64,000 nucleotides of DNA from Yamagishiella unicocca (GCA_003116995.1 BDSL01000058.1:558001-622000), one strand, 5' to 3'; positions 52,360 to 64,000 are shown, counted from the stretch's first letter. Numbers and translations: made by a program. The notes: a model not told the origin generated them from the sequence alone.

Positions 52360-53094
52360 GGAAGTGGGTGATGCAGGATGCCGATAGAGGTAGCTTTATT
52401 TCTGTACATATTTAGGTGCTTTTTAAGATTCAGGCAGGGTCGCAGGTAGCTCCGAACGAAGGGGTACAACCCGTACCACCCATATGCAACCAAGTACCCA
52501 GCATATCGAGGAGGGGAGATGTCACCCTTGACAAGGAACATGGTGGACACGGCTGGGTTAAAGTGGCCGCCAGAGATGCGGCCACCAAAGTAGATGGCTG
52601 CTAGCAAGCCAACCACGATTGGTATGGGTTGTCCGACAGTTAATATGACTGATAAGAATATGAAGGTGCCAATAAGTTCGGTTAAGACTGCAATTAGCAT
52701 GGCTGGTGGCTTTGATTTACAGTGACCGCATATTATTGGGCGGGGCCCCAGCGCGAAGCGCCTCGGGGGGCGGGGCCCCAGCGCGTAGCGCCTCGGGGGG
52801 CGGGGCCCCGCCCAATAATATGCGGTCACTGTAAATCAAAGCCACCAGCCATGCTAATTGTTAATTCACTTTTCGGTGCGTCTTCACCCTCTCCCTACCT
52901 GCATTGTTTATTATCGCCCCGGTGGGGCTCTAGCAGAGTGTGTAACGGAGTCTTTGCAGAAAACCGGGTTGTACCCCTTCGTTCGGAGCTACCTGCGATC
53001 CTGCGTGAATCTTAAAAAGCACCTACATATGTACAGAACTAAAGCATCCTCTATCGGCATCCTGCATCACCCACTTCCCTAAACCTTAGCGCCA
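52351..53094. mobile_element. Foldback structure with nested inverted repeats
   Basis: Outer arms of about 125 bp (52351-52475 and 52968-53094) are inverted copies sharing TGGCGCTAAGGTTTAGGGAA at the edges. Inner arms (about 52692-52748 and 52800-52860) share AATTAGCATGGCTGGTGGCT and ATTTACAGTGACCGCATATT. At the centre is a direct repeat of CGCCTCGGGGGGCGGGGCCC type. The segments between outer and inner arms differ on the two sides; the left one encodes the aquaporin fragment. No target-site duplication was identified. Confidence 0.8.
52356..52700 (-). pseudogene. Aquaporin/MIP-family fragment (N-terminal half)
   Basis: ATG 52700 opens MLIAVLTELIGTFIFLSVIL, a first membrane helix, followed by VVGLLAAIYFGGRISGGHFNPAVS. 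This carries the first NPA box and the GGHFNPAVS signature of the MIP family. After GDISPPRYAGYLVAYGWYG the sequence enters the foldback arm (YPFVRSYLRPCLNLKKHLNM) and stops at 114 residues. Functional MIP channels have about 230-300 residues and two NPA boxes; the second half is absent here. The terse, GC-poor style resembles aquaporin-like genes of large DNA viruses of algae and protists, but that origin is only an inference. Confidence 0.7.
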
Positions 53095-54146
53095 AGCAGC
53101 CAAACGCTGCCCCAAGTGGAATCCTGGATCCAACTCACAGTGCCTGCTTTCATGCAGCTGCTCTCGCGACCGCTGCCGCTCATTTCTTATTTTACATGTA
53201 AACCCTTGGCTCTGGCAGATCCCCTGGGGTCCCCACGCACGCAAGGAATCCACACATTGCGCCGAACCAGTCCATCCGCCGTCCGTCCGCCTTCCGTCCA
53301 TAAATCCATCCGCCGACCCAACCAAGGGATAACAGCACCACGTCGCCGCATCACCGGCGTCGGCCCCTGTCTTGCTGTTTGCTGGATTAGGGTTCCCTCC
53401 CAACTAGACCGCCTTGAGCCACCGGGGTCGAATTGCGGCTCGCGGCGGCACCCCCAACACAGCACGTGATCTGGGGCCCACTGTAACACTTATTCAGTGT
53501 CAGGCGATGTGCCCGATGGTTCTACCTCTTGGTCTGGAACCCACTGTAACCGATACAACAACTTACTACTTCATGAATGGTTTGTAAGTTTGTGCCTGTG
53601 CCAATCGAACGGTTTGGCAGGTTACAGGGACCCACTGGAAAGCTTGTGCTACAGTAGCCCGTCACGGCCGCAACGTTAGCTCGTCCATCCTCAACCGTCA
53701 ACTGGCGAGCAGCGCCGCATCGTCAGCGCCGACGCGCTCGCGCCTTTCACCAGCATATCGCGCCTTGTCGTACTCCGCATTGGACGCCGTACACTCTCGA
53801 AAGAACCCGACTACCCGCCGTGTCGTCGGCCGCCGCCACCCCCCGAGAAACCGCACCGCCCCGCAAAATGGCCGAGGCCTCAGTCCTCGCCGGGGCGCGT
53901 ACAGGAACCGCGCTATCCTGGCCGCGGACCACAAACCCGAAGTGTTACGCGCCCCCACGGATCCTGCCCTCACCTCATCTAAGTGTTAAGCGCCCCCACG
54001 GATCCTGCCCTCACCTCATCCAGAAGGCTGAATGAGGCACTCATCCCTGTACGGACTCCACTCGTATTCTTGCGGAGCGACTGCCACCACCGGCAGCCTG
54101 CGCTGGGGACCGCAGTTGCTGAAAGGTAGCGGCCCTCCCCCTTCGA
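53095..54146. other. Intergenic, no gene recognised
   Basis: Separates the foldback from the large membrane protein gene. It contains a 36-bp direct duplication at 53955-54018 and a possible minus-strand TGTAA at 53626-53622, about 520 nt beyond the stop of the gene at 54147. Confidence 0.5.
53947..54020. repeat. Tandem duplication, units of about 40 bp
   Basis: GCGCCCCCACGGATCCTGCC followed by CTCACCTCATC occurs twice in tandem, the units differing by a few bases at their edges (TACGCG versus TAAGCG). Confidence 0.9.
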
Positions 54147-57100
54147 TCAACCTCGCACCACCTGGCTCTGGCTGCTGTGCATGATGCCGGCGGCAGGGAG
54201 GGCGCCACCTGGCCAGCCTCCCTTCGCCGCCATTCCCGCGGGCGGAGCGAGACCACCCGCGGCCGCCTGCCCGCCAGCCCCGGCCACCCCCGCCGCCGCC
54301 CGCACCACCCCCATCCGGCCAAATCTGCGCCGCAGCCGCGCCTCCATCAGCCACGACACCATCTGCGCCACAGCCGCAAATAGCGCCGCCGCCGCAACCA
54401 CCTGCCGAAAGGTATGCCGGCAGCGCCCAGCTGCCCCTACCCCGCCGCCGACCCCGCGTGCAGCGCCAAGTTCGTCGCCTCCGGCGCCTCCGGCGCCTCC
54501 GGCGCCTCCGGCGCCGCCGGCGCCGCCGCTACAGACGTACAGTATGGTGAGGTGCAAGACGTCCACCACGAACATCTGCGCGCAAACCGCCAGCTGCGTC
54601 CGCGGCCGCAGCTGCGCCACCAGCGGCGCCAGCACCCCCCGGGTCGCAAGCAACGAGAACCTAAATCCCAGCTCGTCCTGACCCACATCCAACAGCGGCC
54701 GCCGTACAGTGTAGGTAAGGATACCAACGAGCGAGGCCGCGAGGCCGCTGACCATCATGGAGAGCCACTCCACATCGACGACGTCGGCAGCGGCGGCGGC
54801 GGCCGCGGCAACACCGCCGCCGCCGCCCTTCTCCGCTGCGGCATCGCCGCCACCAACACCTGCGCTGCCGCCAGGGCGTGCTGCCCGGTGCTCGCCGGAG
54901 GTCCGCACCCGAGCCGCGTCCGCCGCCAGTGACCGCATCCGCCAGTGTCGTACAACAGCCGCCGCCGCGTGCCCCGCCAGCGGCGACGCCAGCCAGGTCA
55001 CGCCAGCCAGCGCCTTCACCAGGTCGTCGGCGGCGCCGCGGCGGCGGAGGCGGAGGGTCGTTGCGCCCACCGCCACTGTCATGAGGGCCGTGTAGGCGGC
55101 GGCGGCGGCTCGCTGCCCACTGGCTGCAGTCCCCACGCGCCATTCGGTGTACGCCGCCTCCCGCTCCGCCCGGCTGCTAATGCCGACACAAGCACGCAGG
55201 AGCGTCGCCTCTGCCCCCTTGCCACCTGCTCCCGCCATCGCCGGCGACATGGCCGGGGCGCCATCGGTTTTTGAGGATACCGCTGTCGGTGCTGTCGGTG
55301 CTGTCGGTGCTGTCGGTGCTGTCGGTGCTGTCGGTGCTGTCGGCGCTGCCGGCGTGTCCTGTCCTGAAAACGTCCCAGCGCCTGCCAAGGGGGCGGCAGC
55401 GGCAGCGGTAGTGCTGGCAGCCGCGATGGTATCTCCCGCAGCAGCAGCCTCCGTGTCCAGCCGTGGCGGCGGTGGCGACTGCCGCGAACGCAGCAGCAGC
55501 GGCACCAGCGGCACCTGCCGTGAACGCAGCAGCAGCGGCACCAGCGGCGGCGGCGGCGGCGACGGAGGCAGCAGGTCGCAGCACGCGTTCATCCCCAACA
55601 GCTCCAGGTAGGGCCTCACGTGCGACCGCAGCGCCTCAACGTGCCGCGCCCGGCTAGCGACCCCCGGGTCGGTGCGCGACAACTCCATGCGCGCGATCTT
55701 ACCTCCGGCATCACTGGCGGCGACAGCGGTGTTCGCAGGACTGGGGGGCCGCTCGGCATTGCAGGCGGAGGGGGAGGAGGCGGCGGAGGCGGCGGAGGGG
55801 AAAGGCGACGTGGAGGGGGAGGAGGACGAGGAGGAGGCGGAGGCCATCACCAGGTCCACCAAGAGGGGCTGCAGGTGCTGCGCGGCGGCGCCGGCGGCGG
55901 GGCTGTAGCGGGGCCGGCTGCAGCTCCAGGCCCGACGTGGGGCGCCCTCGTGCGTCGGCGCGGCCACGTGCCCTGCTTCCATGTCGCCGTACACCGCCGG
56001 CTCCGCCACCGCCTGTACCTCCGCCGCGGCGCCTGCCGGCACGGCCGCCTCCAGCGAGGTACCCACGTCGCCCAGCGGCCCGTGGCCGGCGCCTCCCGCA
56101 GACGCCCGGCGGCCCTCCACCTCCGAAACCATAAGTCGCCACAGCGTGGTGAGCTCACGGCGCACCGCCGCCGTGTACGACACAGCCGCCAGATCTGGTC
56201 CCGGCGCCCCGGGGCTGGAAGGCACCACCAGCAGCAGCACATCCACGAACCCCAGCCACTCGGCCGAGCGGACGTCGAGAGCCTCCGCTACAATCCAACC
56301 CTCTGCCCCCTCCACTCCACCCTCCTCAAGCTGCCGGCTCCCCTCCACGTCCAATTGCCCGCTGCCGCCGCCGCCGGTACTGTCGCTGCCTCCGACTGTG
56401 CTGCCGCCGCTGCCGCCGCCGTCGCTGCCGCCGCCGATGCCGCCGCTACCGCCGCCGATGCCGCCGGCGCCACCGCGGACGCTGCCGGCGGTACGGCCGC
56501 CGCCGCCATCGGTGTCCACGCGCAGCAGGTGCAGCGTCATCAGGACTGGCCGCGGCCGCAGCGGCGGCGCCTGGTCTGCGCCCCCCGCCGTGGCGGCTGT
56601 CCAGCCGCTGACGGCGGAGTCATCGCCTCCGCCTCCCTCCGGCAGCGCTGCCGCCAGCGCCGCCGCTGGAAGCTCCACCACCAGGCCAGCGGCCCAATCA
56701 CGCGCGGCAGCGCCTCTCATAAGGCCCTCAGGGGCCTCTGGGGTGGCGGCGACGACGCACGCCAGACGGCCGGTCATCGGCATCGCTGCGGCGGCGGCGG
56801 CAGGGCCTGCGATGCTGCTGCTAGTTCCGGGGTCACCCTCCCTGGAGCCGCTCAGACCCCCGCCCAACATCACCGCAACACACAGATTGGCGCTGGCGCC
56901 GCCGCGGCCGCCGCCTCCTGCCGCCGCCGCTGCACTCAGCGAAGCCGGCGGCGCCAGGAGCCGCAGCGTCAGTGTGGGCTGCCGCGGCGGGAAGGCAGCC
57001 GCGCGCCCAGTCTCTGATCCCAACAAGCCCGGTCCCACTGCAGGCTCGCTGTGACCGCCGCTGTGACCGCCGCTGTCACCGCCCCTGTCACCGCCGCTGC

Positions 57101-58935
57101 TGGTGTCGCCTAACGGCGGCAGCACCACAACGGGCGGGTCGGCGTACAGCAGTACGACGGACGCCGGCGCCGCCTCGTCGTCGCCACCCCCGCCACCGCC
57201 GCCGCTCGTGATGTGACGTCTAGGGGGCTGAGCGTTCGAGGCAGCAGTGCTGCGGTCCCCGAGACGCGCTGGGCTTGGCGTCAGCTCCCGATCGTCCGCG
57301 GGATTGCGATCCCACAGTCCGACCCAGCTCGCCGCTACGCCTCCGTCGACCTTCCCACCGTCATCGCGCTCCTTCTCCTCTTCCTCCTTCGCCTCCTCCT
57401 CCTGCTCCTCCTCCCCCGCCTGCCGCAACTCCTCCGCCAGAACCCCCGACCACCCCGGCAGCGGCGCCATGGGCTGCAGCACCGCCCAGCCGGCACCCAG
57501 CAGGTTCCGCTGCATCCCGGCTGCCAGCTCTCCGGCCGCGGCGGCAGCAGCCGCGGCGGGCTCAGACCGACTGGCCACGGGAGACTCCAGGGCGTGGTTG
57601 CCGTACTCGCCGCCGCCGCCGCCGCCACCGCCGCCATCACCATCGCCATTGCCGTCGTCGTCATCGTCGTCGTCTTCTCCCCAGACCCTCACCACAGCTA
57701 CCAGTTGAATGCAACCAGGCAGCGCCATGAATTGGACCGACAGCGGCAGGACGCCGGTGGCGGCGACGGCGCCGCTGACGTGGCGAGCCGCCTCCGCCGT
57801 CAGCAGCGCCGCCGCGTCACGGAACGATGTGCCCGGCGGCGCCTCGAACTTAGGGGGGGGGGGAAGCAGTAGGGGGAAGGGTAAGGAGCGGGAGCTGCAC
57901 GAGCCGCCATCCATCCGGCTGACCCACGCGCCACTACGTGAGAATCGTTCAGTACATCTCTGTCGCGAGCTGCCGACGGCGGGCTCCCTGTACGATGGAA
58001 TTGCCCGACCACAACGATGCGTCTCCTCGGCACCCTAGCCCGTTTCGTTCCCCAGCCGCCCCCCCGAGCCCCACCTTGCCGCTGAGCACCAGGTGCCGCC
58101 TCGCGGGTTCGCCGTTGCGCCGGGGGGGGTCGTACAAGCACGACGGCCTGCCGCCGCCGGATACCACGAGGCGGCCGCAGCCACTGCCACTGCAGCCGCC
58201 GCCGACGACTGTGACGCCACCGCTGCCGCTACCGCCGCCGCTGCCGCCGCCGCCGCCGTCGCTGCCGCCGCCGCTAACCCTGCCGGCGCCGCTGACGTCA
58301 GCCGCATTAGCGCCATCGCAGGAAGCCGCGGAGGCGCCCAGCTGCAGCGAAGGATGAGCGGCACCCGTCGCCCCGTGGGCAGCGTGTGGCGGCGCCGCCG
58401 CCGTCGCTGACGCCGCTGGCAGTCGTACAGCTGGCGGAGTGGGTGCCTCTCCGGCGCTGTCGTCATGGAAGAACCCAGGCAGGGCGGCGGCATGCGTCCC
58501 GCCGCGTGCTGCTGCGGCCTCTACTGCAGGGACAGCAGCAGCCCCGCCAGGAGGCGGCGTGTTAGGTGCGCGGCGATGGCGGCGTGCGAGGTGCGGGTGA
58601 AGGCCATCGGCGCGAGCCTTCGCGGCCCAGCCCCAGCTGCACCACGCGAGGAGGAGCAGCAGCGGCAAAAACAGCAGGGCCGCTACTGCTGAGTCGTGCA
58701 TGACGTGCAGCATGGATCCATCGAAATGGCGGCTGTTTGAGGTTTGGTTTACGTAAAGCTTTCGTTCCGCAGAAATCGCAAGGCTCTTCCCGAAATAGCC
58801 GTAAATCCAGCGCCCGAAAAGACGGTAAGGGTTCAGCAGAAGGAGCAGCCAAGGCGGCAGGGCTCCAACGGGTGCGAAAAGCTCGGAACGCGTGTTTGAG
58901 GTCGTTAGGATGTAGCGAGCCGCTTCGGGTGCCAT
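54147..58935 (-). CDS. Large multi-pass membrane protein of unknown function, 2 exons
   Basis: Exon 1 58935-58075 and exon 2 57848-54147 join in phase 0 (AAG|GTGGGG donor, CCCTAAG|TTC acceptor) to give 1520 residues. N-terminus: hydrophobic PPWLLLLLNPYRLFGRW and a clear membrane helix AVAALLFLPLLLLLAWCSWG. Next come long Gly/Ser/Ala-rich linkers, then FEAPPGTSFRDAAALLTAEA and LPLSVQFMALPGCIQLVAVV, the best conserved-looking segment. A Thr/Pro run (APT repeats) follows at about 55281-55352. At least four C-terminal hydrophobic segments include MMVSGLAASLVGILTYTV, MFVVDVLHLTILYVCS and VVAAAALFAAVAQMVSWLME. No known family was recognised. Low-complexity linkers of this kind are common in volvocine proteins. 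The 3' end could include a further splice, so the extreme C-terminus is less certain. Confidence 0.7.
55281..55352. repeat. 9-bp coding microsatellite
   Basis: About eight units of GCTGTCGGT, in frame in the membrane protein gene, encoding an Ala-Pro-Thr run. Confidence 0.93.
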
Positions 58936-60347
58936 AGCTCCTTCACTTGTGCGTCATTGTGTGTTATTTAGAAAGATTCCGAGCAGAAGCTTTTGCGCCA
59001 GCTTGCTGGGCTGTGTAGCCCGCCAAATCGTGTTCATTGGAGCGGGCCGGCCCACGGGGCGCAAGCCGGTGTACGAGGCCGTGTTGCATACAGCATGCCG
59101 CGGAAGACGCCCTGGCAGCTCAGTAGGCTAAAAGTAGCAGCAAGATTAATTGGGTCGGTTGCTCCCCTGGTCGGTTGCACGCCGCGCGGCGTTTTTGCGC
59201 GACGCCTAGGAACCGAGCCCCCTGACCCTGCCTGACCAGTCCATTAGGAACCCAAATCAAAATAACGCCAGGAAACTTGCGCGATGTCCAGTATGCGCGC
59301 AGGAGGCTCCGGAGCAGGAGGCGAAGGAGGCGCAGGAGGAGGCGTGTAGGGGGTGAGACCAAGTAGGCGGCGGCTGGTATCATACAATAACAACAACAAC
59401 ACCGTCTAGGCTCTGGCTGTATAAGGGTGGTCTCCGGACCAAGAGGGATGTGGTAGTAGTAGTGGTTGTAACAGTAAGCTCCAGACCAAAACGGCAGAAC
59501 CATCGGGCACATCGCCTGGCACTGGTATGTGGGTGGGCTGTCCGAATGCCCAAGGAGGCCGATGCCCCATCTACCCTTATCTACGATGCCACCGAGGCTG
59601 TAGCGGGCCTGAAATGGATGTGGTGCCCCAAAGCAGTCTTTGGCTGTCGCGGACACCGTGTACATAACACTTCTCCCGGCCGTGCTGCTGTGCTGTCCTG
59701 GCTGGCCGACTCACGGCCTGTCTGGCGCGCTGTCCGAAGCGCTCAGGCTACCTACAACTGAGCAGGTTGCAGACACAGTGGCAAACAGGTTGAGCGCCGC
59801 ATTCGCTACCTCTTCCGGGTGCTGACCTAGGTACCCCTGAAGCCTGAACCCCGGCCGAAGCGCGGCCCACAGCTGCACTGTTACTTGCGGGGCAACAGGT
59901 GCCGGCCATTGTCGTTACACGTCTGTAACTGGGCACCTCGTGCGAGAGGACGCATAGAGCACGGCCGGGAGCTGGCAAGAGGTGGCATCCCGCCGTCCTA
60001 AGACGGCGTATGGCAAGTGGGCCCTATGTGCGACCGAAATACGCCGCGCACCTCGCCTTACACAAAAGTAATGCACCGGCGGCGAGGGGCACCACTTGCT
60101 CGCTCGCCACGACCGCCGACCTCACTGCCATCCACTCCCACCCACGCACGCCCAATCGATGCCGCATTCATGCCCCCCCCCCACACACACAACGGCCCTG
60201 CACCCTCCGCCCTGCATACATGCACGCACCGCGCGAAGCCAGCCAACGCGCCGCCACACGCACACGAACCCCTCCCCCCTTCCCCCCCACCGCCCGCCAC
60301 ACGGGTTTTCCTCACCACCACCCGCTCGCCCCGGCCGGCCCCGTGCG
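58936..60347. other. Intergenic, no gene recognised
   Basis: Upstream of the membrane protein gene and downstream of the NEK1-like gene. Both are on the minus strand, so it should hold the first gene's promoter and the second gene's 3' untranslated region. Short ORFs such as 59120-59665 (minus) lack recognisable motifs. Confidence 0.5.
60058..60062 (-). terminator. Candidate TGTAA polyadenylation signal, NEK1-like gene
   Basis: TGTAA on the minus strand about 290 nt past the stop codon at 60348, a typical distance for volvocine genes. Confidence 0.55.
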
Positions 60348-63300
60348 CTACGCGAAGACCGCGTCTTCTAACGTGACCAGCTTGTGCACCTGCCGCACCA
60401 GGTGCAGCTTGGCGCCCATGATGCGCTCCAGGTTGTGCTGAGTGGCGGTGCTGCCGCCATCGCCGTCGGCGTCGTTGTCCTCCATGGCCCTCAGGCAGCG
60501 GTACGCCGCAAGGAACGCCTCCGCGCCGAGCTGCCGCTCCAGGTCTATCCGCAGCTGCTCTACCTTGAGCGCGTTGGCCGCCGCCGCGGCGGCGCCGGTC
60601 GGGGGCTGCGGGCCGCCCCCGCCTGCGCCGAAGGCGCCGCCGGTGCCGTCGTCGTCATCCATCGCGGTACTGCGCCGCCGCCCGGCGCGTGGGCGGGCGC
60701 CGGGAGCGGCGGGGGGCGGTCTCCCCGGGGGGGCTGCCGGCGCCGCCGCCGCCTCTTCGCCGTCGTCGTCCTCCGACTCCACGAGCACCGTGTGGATCTG
60801 CGCCAGCACCTCCAGCACGCCCGCAGCGGCCTGGGTTGCACCCGGGGGTTTCGAGGAAGACCGGTGGATGCCCGAAAAAACCGTTTAGAACAGGCGTTTT
60901 GAGATGCATGCCGGAGGTAGGGTGGGGTGGCATGCAGATCGGTTACATGACATGGGTAAAAGAGGGGGAGGGGCAGGCACAAGCGCCACGTGCGCCGCGA
61001 AGTAAACACGCACCCAACAGCCCCGCGGATCAAAGTCCCGGATACAACACCCACACCCACACCCAACCCACACAAACACACCCACACCCACTTGCTGATC
61101 GCCTTCGTCGTCTTCATCGGCCGCCGCCGCCGGCGAGGGCGAGGCCGCGGCTTCGGAGCCAAAGGGTGTGAATATTTGCACGTCCGGGAACTCGCTCGCC
61201 TTGACCGGCTTGTGCCTGTGTGTGCGCGTGTGTGTGTGCGCGTTACAGCGGAGCGGCGCGGGTGTCCTTAGTGTGCGCTCGGGCGGTAGCGTGATGGGGA
61301 GGGGAGGGATGCGAGGCGGGTGGGGCGCGTGCAGGGCTGTGGGGTCCCAGTCCCGCCGTACCGTCTTCCTTGGCCATCAGCCCCCACCTACGCGCCTCCT
61401 CCTGCAAACCACCCAAACCACCAACCGCCAACGCACCCTCCACTCGCTTTGCCGTCAAGCTGGCTGCAAGCGACAAGGCACCTTCCGTCCACCGCGACCG
61501 CCCCCCATCGGCGGCAGTAGTCGCGCAAAAGCGCGCGGCTGCAGCTCCGGTATCCCAGCGACCAGCTGCCCGCGGCCCCCTCCCCCTCGGTGTACGGATC
61601 TCCTCGCAACCCCCTTTCTCCTCGCACCTCAGTTTCCAGGGCGGTTCCGCGGCGGGCTTGCCCCGACCCGACGGCCCCACGCCGCCGCCGTCGCTGTCGC
61701 TGGCGCCGGCGCTGCCGGCGCCGGCGGCGCGAAGCCCCCGAACCAGCGGCGACGGCGAGTGTCCGGACGGCCGCCGGTGCTGCGCGCTGCCGTCGGCGGC
61801 GGCGGCGGCGGCGGCGCGGCTGCCTGCGCGCGACGGCGAGGCCTTGGTCGCGGAGGTGCTGCATGAGGAGGTGGAGGAGGCGGGGCGGTCCTGCTGCTGC
61901 TGCTGCTGCTGCGCCGCGGCAAAGTCCACGACGAGCACCTGCGTCAGCAGCCGAGTTGCGATGAGCCGCCGTCCACCTCGCGTTACGGGTACCGGCATGT
62001 GCGAGTTTGGATCCTTCGAGGATGAGCTGCAATCACGCTAAAATCCTACAGGCCCTCCGAAAAGCAGCTCCCGCAACCCCGGCATGAATCCTCGCAAGGC
62101 TCATCGACCCACACACACCACACACCACACAGCCCCACGCCACCGGAATCCCAGCCTTGGCCCCACCTGCGCGCCCCCCACCGCCGCCTCGCCGCCTCCG
62201 CTGCCGCCGCCGCCGCTTCCACCGGAAATGGCCGTCGCCATTCGCGCCTTGAACTTGGCCCCCAGCTCCGACAGCTGGTCCTTGTTCACACGCGACTTGG
62301 CCGCCCGCAGGTGCTCCCGGTGCGCGGACATCTGCTGCGCCGCCTCCTCCTGCTCCCGCCGCCGGGCGTCCTGCGATGCCACCGGGAGTGGTCGGAGGTC
62401 GGGTTTTAGGGTTTCAGGGACTTCGGGTTTCAGAGTTTTAGGGGCCCGCAGGCAGAAATGTCATCATTAGCGCTGTTGTGGGCACACTGCAGCACATATG
62501 ACGTCAGTGTTTCGTCGTCTCCTTGCCGCGACCGAGCCCCCATGGTGGCTGCATGGCAAGTTGCCATCACCATGCATCCTGGCAGATTGCCATCACCACG
62601 ACCTCCTGATCGCACGATCCCGAGTGGGTGAGATGTGGTGTGTGCGTGGATGGGGGGAGGCAAGCTGCTCAGCGCGTGCGGCCTTTGCCCCACCTCCTTG
62701 TTTTTGATGGCCGCGGCCAGCTGCACGGCCTTCATCGCCTTGGCCTCCATCTCCGCCTTCTGCTCCGCGAGGCCCCGCTCCTGGGGGACGGGTGCGGGTG
62801 GGAGGGGAGGGCACGGGTACAGCCACTCACAATGTTGTTGCTGGTATCGAAGTGTCCCCTTCCTCCTTCTCCTCCTCCTCCCCCTCCTCCTCTTGCCAAC
62901 CGCGGCGCCACTCACAATCTCCTTCTGTCGCTCCGCCGCGCGGTTGCGCACCGCCACCGCCGCCTCGTGCGTGCGGCGCGCCGCCGCCAGCTTCTTCTGC
63001 TCCCTCGCGGCCGCGTTGGCCTTCCGCTGCGCCTCAAGCTCCGCGTCCCGCTGCTGCTTGATCTCAGCCAGCTTGGCCTGGACAGAGGAGGCGCGGGGCG
63101 GCGGCCAGGGAGGGGCCGCTGCTGGACGACAGCCTCGCCCCATGGCTCGTGGCTCATGCCAGGTTGGTGGCGGACGAGAGGACGACACGCAAGTCAGCAA
63201 CCCAGTGGGCTGCAGGGTGCTGGACGAGCAACCTATTGGGCTGCAGGGTGCTGGACGAGCAACCCAGTGGGCTGCAGGGTGCTGGACGAGCAACCCAGTG

Positions 63301-64000
63301 GGCTGCAGGGCGTTGGACGAGCAACCGGGCTAGAGGGCGGTTGGTGGCGTCAGGGAGGCGCCTCTGCACTCGCACTCCCCAAATCACCGCCATCTCCCCC
63401 CCTTCACACACACACCAGCACGTCCTCTTCCCTACCGGTCCAGCGGCTGCCCCGCCAGCCGGCTCCAGACTCCTCCCTGGCCTCCGCGCCTCCTCACCTT
63501 GGTCGCTGTCGCCGCGGCGAAGGCGGTGGCTGCTGCCGCCCCGCCCGGCCCCCCAAGGCCGTGTCCAGCCAGCACCGTGGCGTCCATCGCGGCGTCACCC
63601 GGGGACCCAACCTCGCCGCCCTCACCCGCAGATCCTGCTGGCGGTCCCTGTGCGCAGCAGCAGCGGCAGCAGCGGCAGCACATGCGGCATGGGGTTTGGG
63701 TGGGGTAGAGAGCAAACCGGCGGGGTAAATGAGAAGAGACCTCTTGAGACCTGTGAGCCCTGTTGAGACCTGCTGACACCCCAAGCGGCTCGCCGGCGGA
63801 CGAGGGGCGCCCATATGGATCGCGGGCCCCGGGCGCCCTCGCATCCCCGGGGGCCCTTGCACCCGGCACCGGCGCACCTTTTGCGCCGCCAACGCTCCTG
63901 CGAGCTGCGCCAGAGCCGCCTGCTGCTGCCGCACCCAGCCCGTCTCCACCATGCGCTGCTGCCCGCGTCGTGCCACCGCGGCGGCCTTGTGGGGGGAGCT
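60348..64000 (-). CDS. Coiled-coil protein resembling NEK1-type kinases, C-terminal part
   Basis: Only the 3' portion lies in the window. Well-supported exons: 63077-62916 (KLAEIKQQRDAELEAQRKAN), 62780-62694 (ERGLAEQKAEMEAKAMKAVQ), 62370-62167 (DARRREQEEAAQQM to VNKDQLSELGAKFKARM), 61208-61092 (FPDVQIFTPFGSEAAA, ending DEDDEGDQQ) and the last exon 60830-60348. Probable exons also lie at 63634-63498, at about 61990-61620 (Ser/Ala-rich, RRPSGHSPSP), and from 63878 to the window edge (RQQQAALAQLAGALAAQK); their exact joins are unsettled. The last exon ends with helices VEQLRIDLERQLGAEAFLAA, YRCLRAMEDND and ERIMGAKLHLVRQVHKLV. That layout, after a long charged coiled coil, resembles the C-terminal segment of NEK1-family kinases, which act at cilia and centrosomes. 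The kinase domain would lie beyond 64000, so the assignment is tentative. Confidence 0.55.
60850..60920 (+). repeat. Intronic repeat family A, copy 9
   Basis: Antisense to the NEK1-like gene, with the TTCGAGG end 19 nt from the last exon (60830). It shows that the family is not confined to the malic enzyme/IFT139 pair. Confidence 0.9.
63190..63332. repeat. 31-bp tandem repeat, about 4.5 copies
   Basis: Units of CAACCCAGTGGGCTGCAGGG followed by TGCTGGACGAG, with CTATTG and GCGTTG variants, in an intron of the NEK1-like gene. Confidence 0.92.

Noticed and set aside
55620..57017. 465-residue plus-strand ORF and several others at 55.1-57.9 kb
   Set aside because: Antisense shadows of the membrane protein gene, Ala/Arg/Pro-rich and without motifs.

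Overview
The window looks like nuclear DNA of a green alga of the Chlamydomonas/Volvox group (Volvocales). It is very GC-rich, genes are cut into many small exons by repeat-rich introns, TGTAA polyadenylation-type signals follow several genes, and TTTTAGGG telomere-type units occur inside introns. Gene content fits a ciliated, photosynthetic cell: an IFT-A subunit and a chloroplast-envelope lipid permease. No tool was run. Gene models were built by hand from conserved motifs, splice sites and phase bookkeeping.

Layout: 1-2786 no convincing gene, one 24-bp minisatellite. 2787-10389 (-) malic enzyme, 16 exons. 10390-10779 a short divergent promoter. 10780-26117 (+) complete IFT139/TTC21B, 25 exons. 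28370-31323 (-) a degenerate protein kinase, 5 exons. 34508-38361 (+) a Gln/His-rich protein ending in a RAMA domain, 5 exons. 40432-53100 a rearranged accessory region. 54147-58935 (-) a large membrane protein of unknown function. 60348 to the window edge (-) the C-terminal part of a coiled-coil protein resembling NEK1-type kinases.

The accessory region centres on a TGD1 gene (46828-50104, -). Its terminal exon and downstream sequence are duplicated about 5 kb away (41689-41853). Three copies of a DUF1640/CCDC90-like mitochondrial coiled-coil gene flank it. Two of them form a large inverted repeat at 42164-43026; the third, apparently intact, lies at 51316-51906 just upstream of TGD1. Next to that is a foldback structure (52351-53094) carrying half of an aquaporin-type gene. 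Poorly resolved ORFs, one with a CXXC-like cysteine cluster, fill 43.5-46 kb.

At least five families of short dispersed repeats lie in the introns. In the best defined one (family A, nine copies) the same end of the element always faces the nearer exon, an introner-like arrangement. Together with the TGD1/DUF1640 locus, this is the most interesting unexplained structure here.
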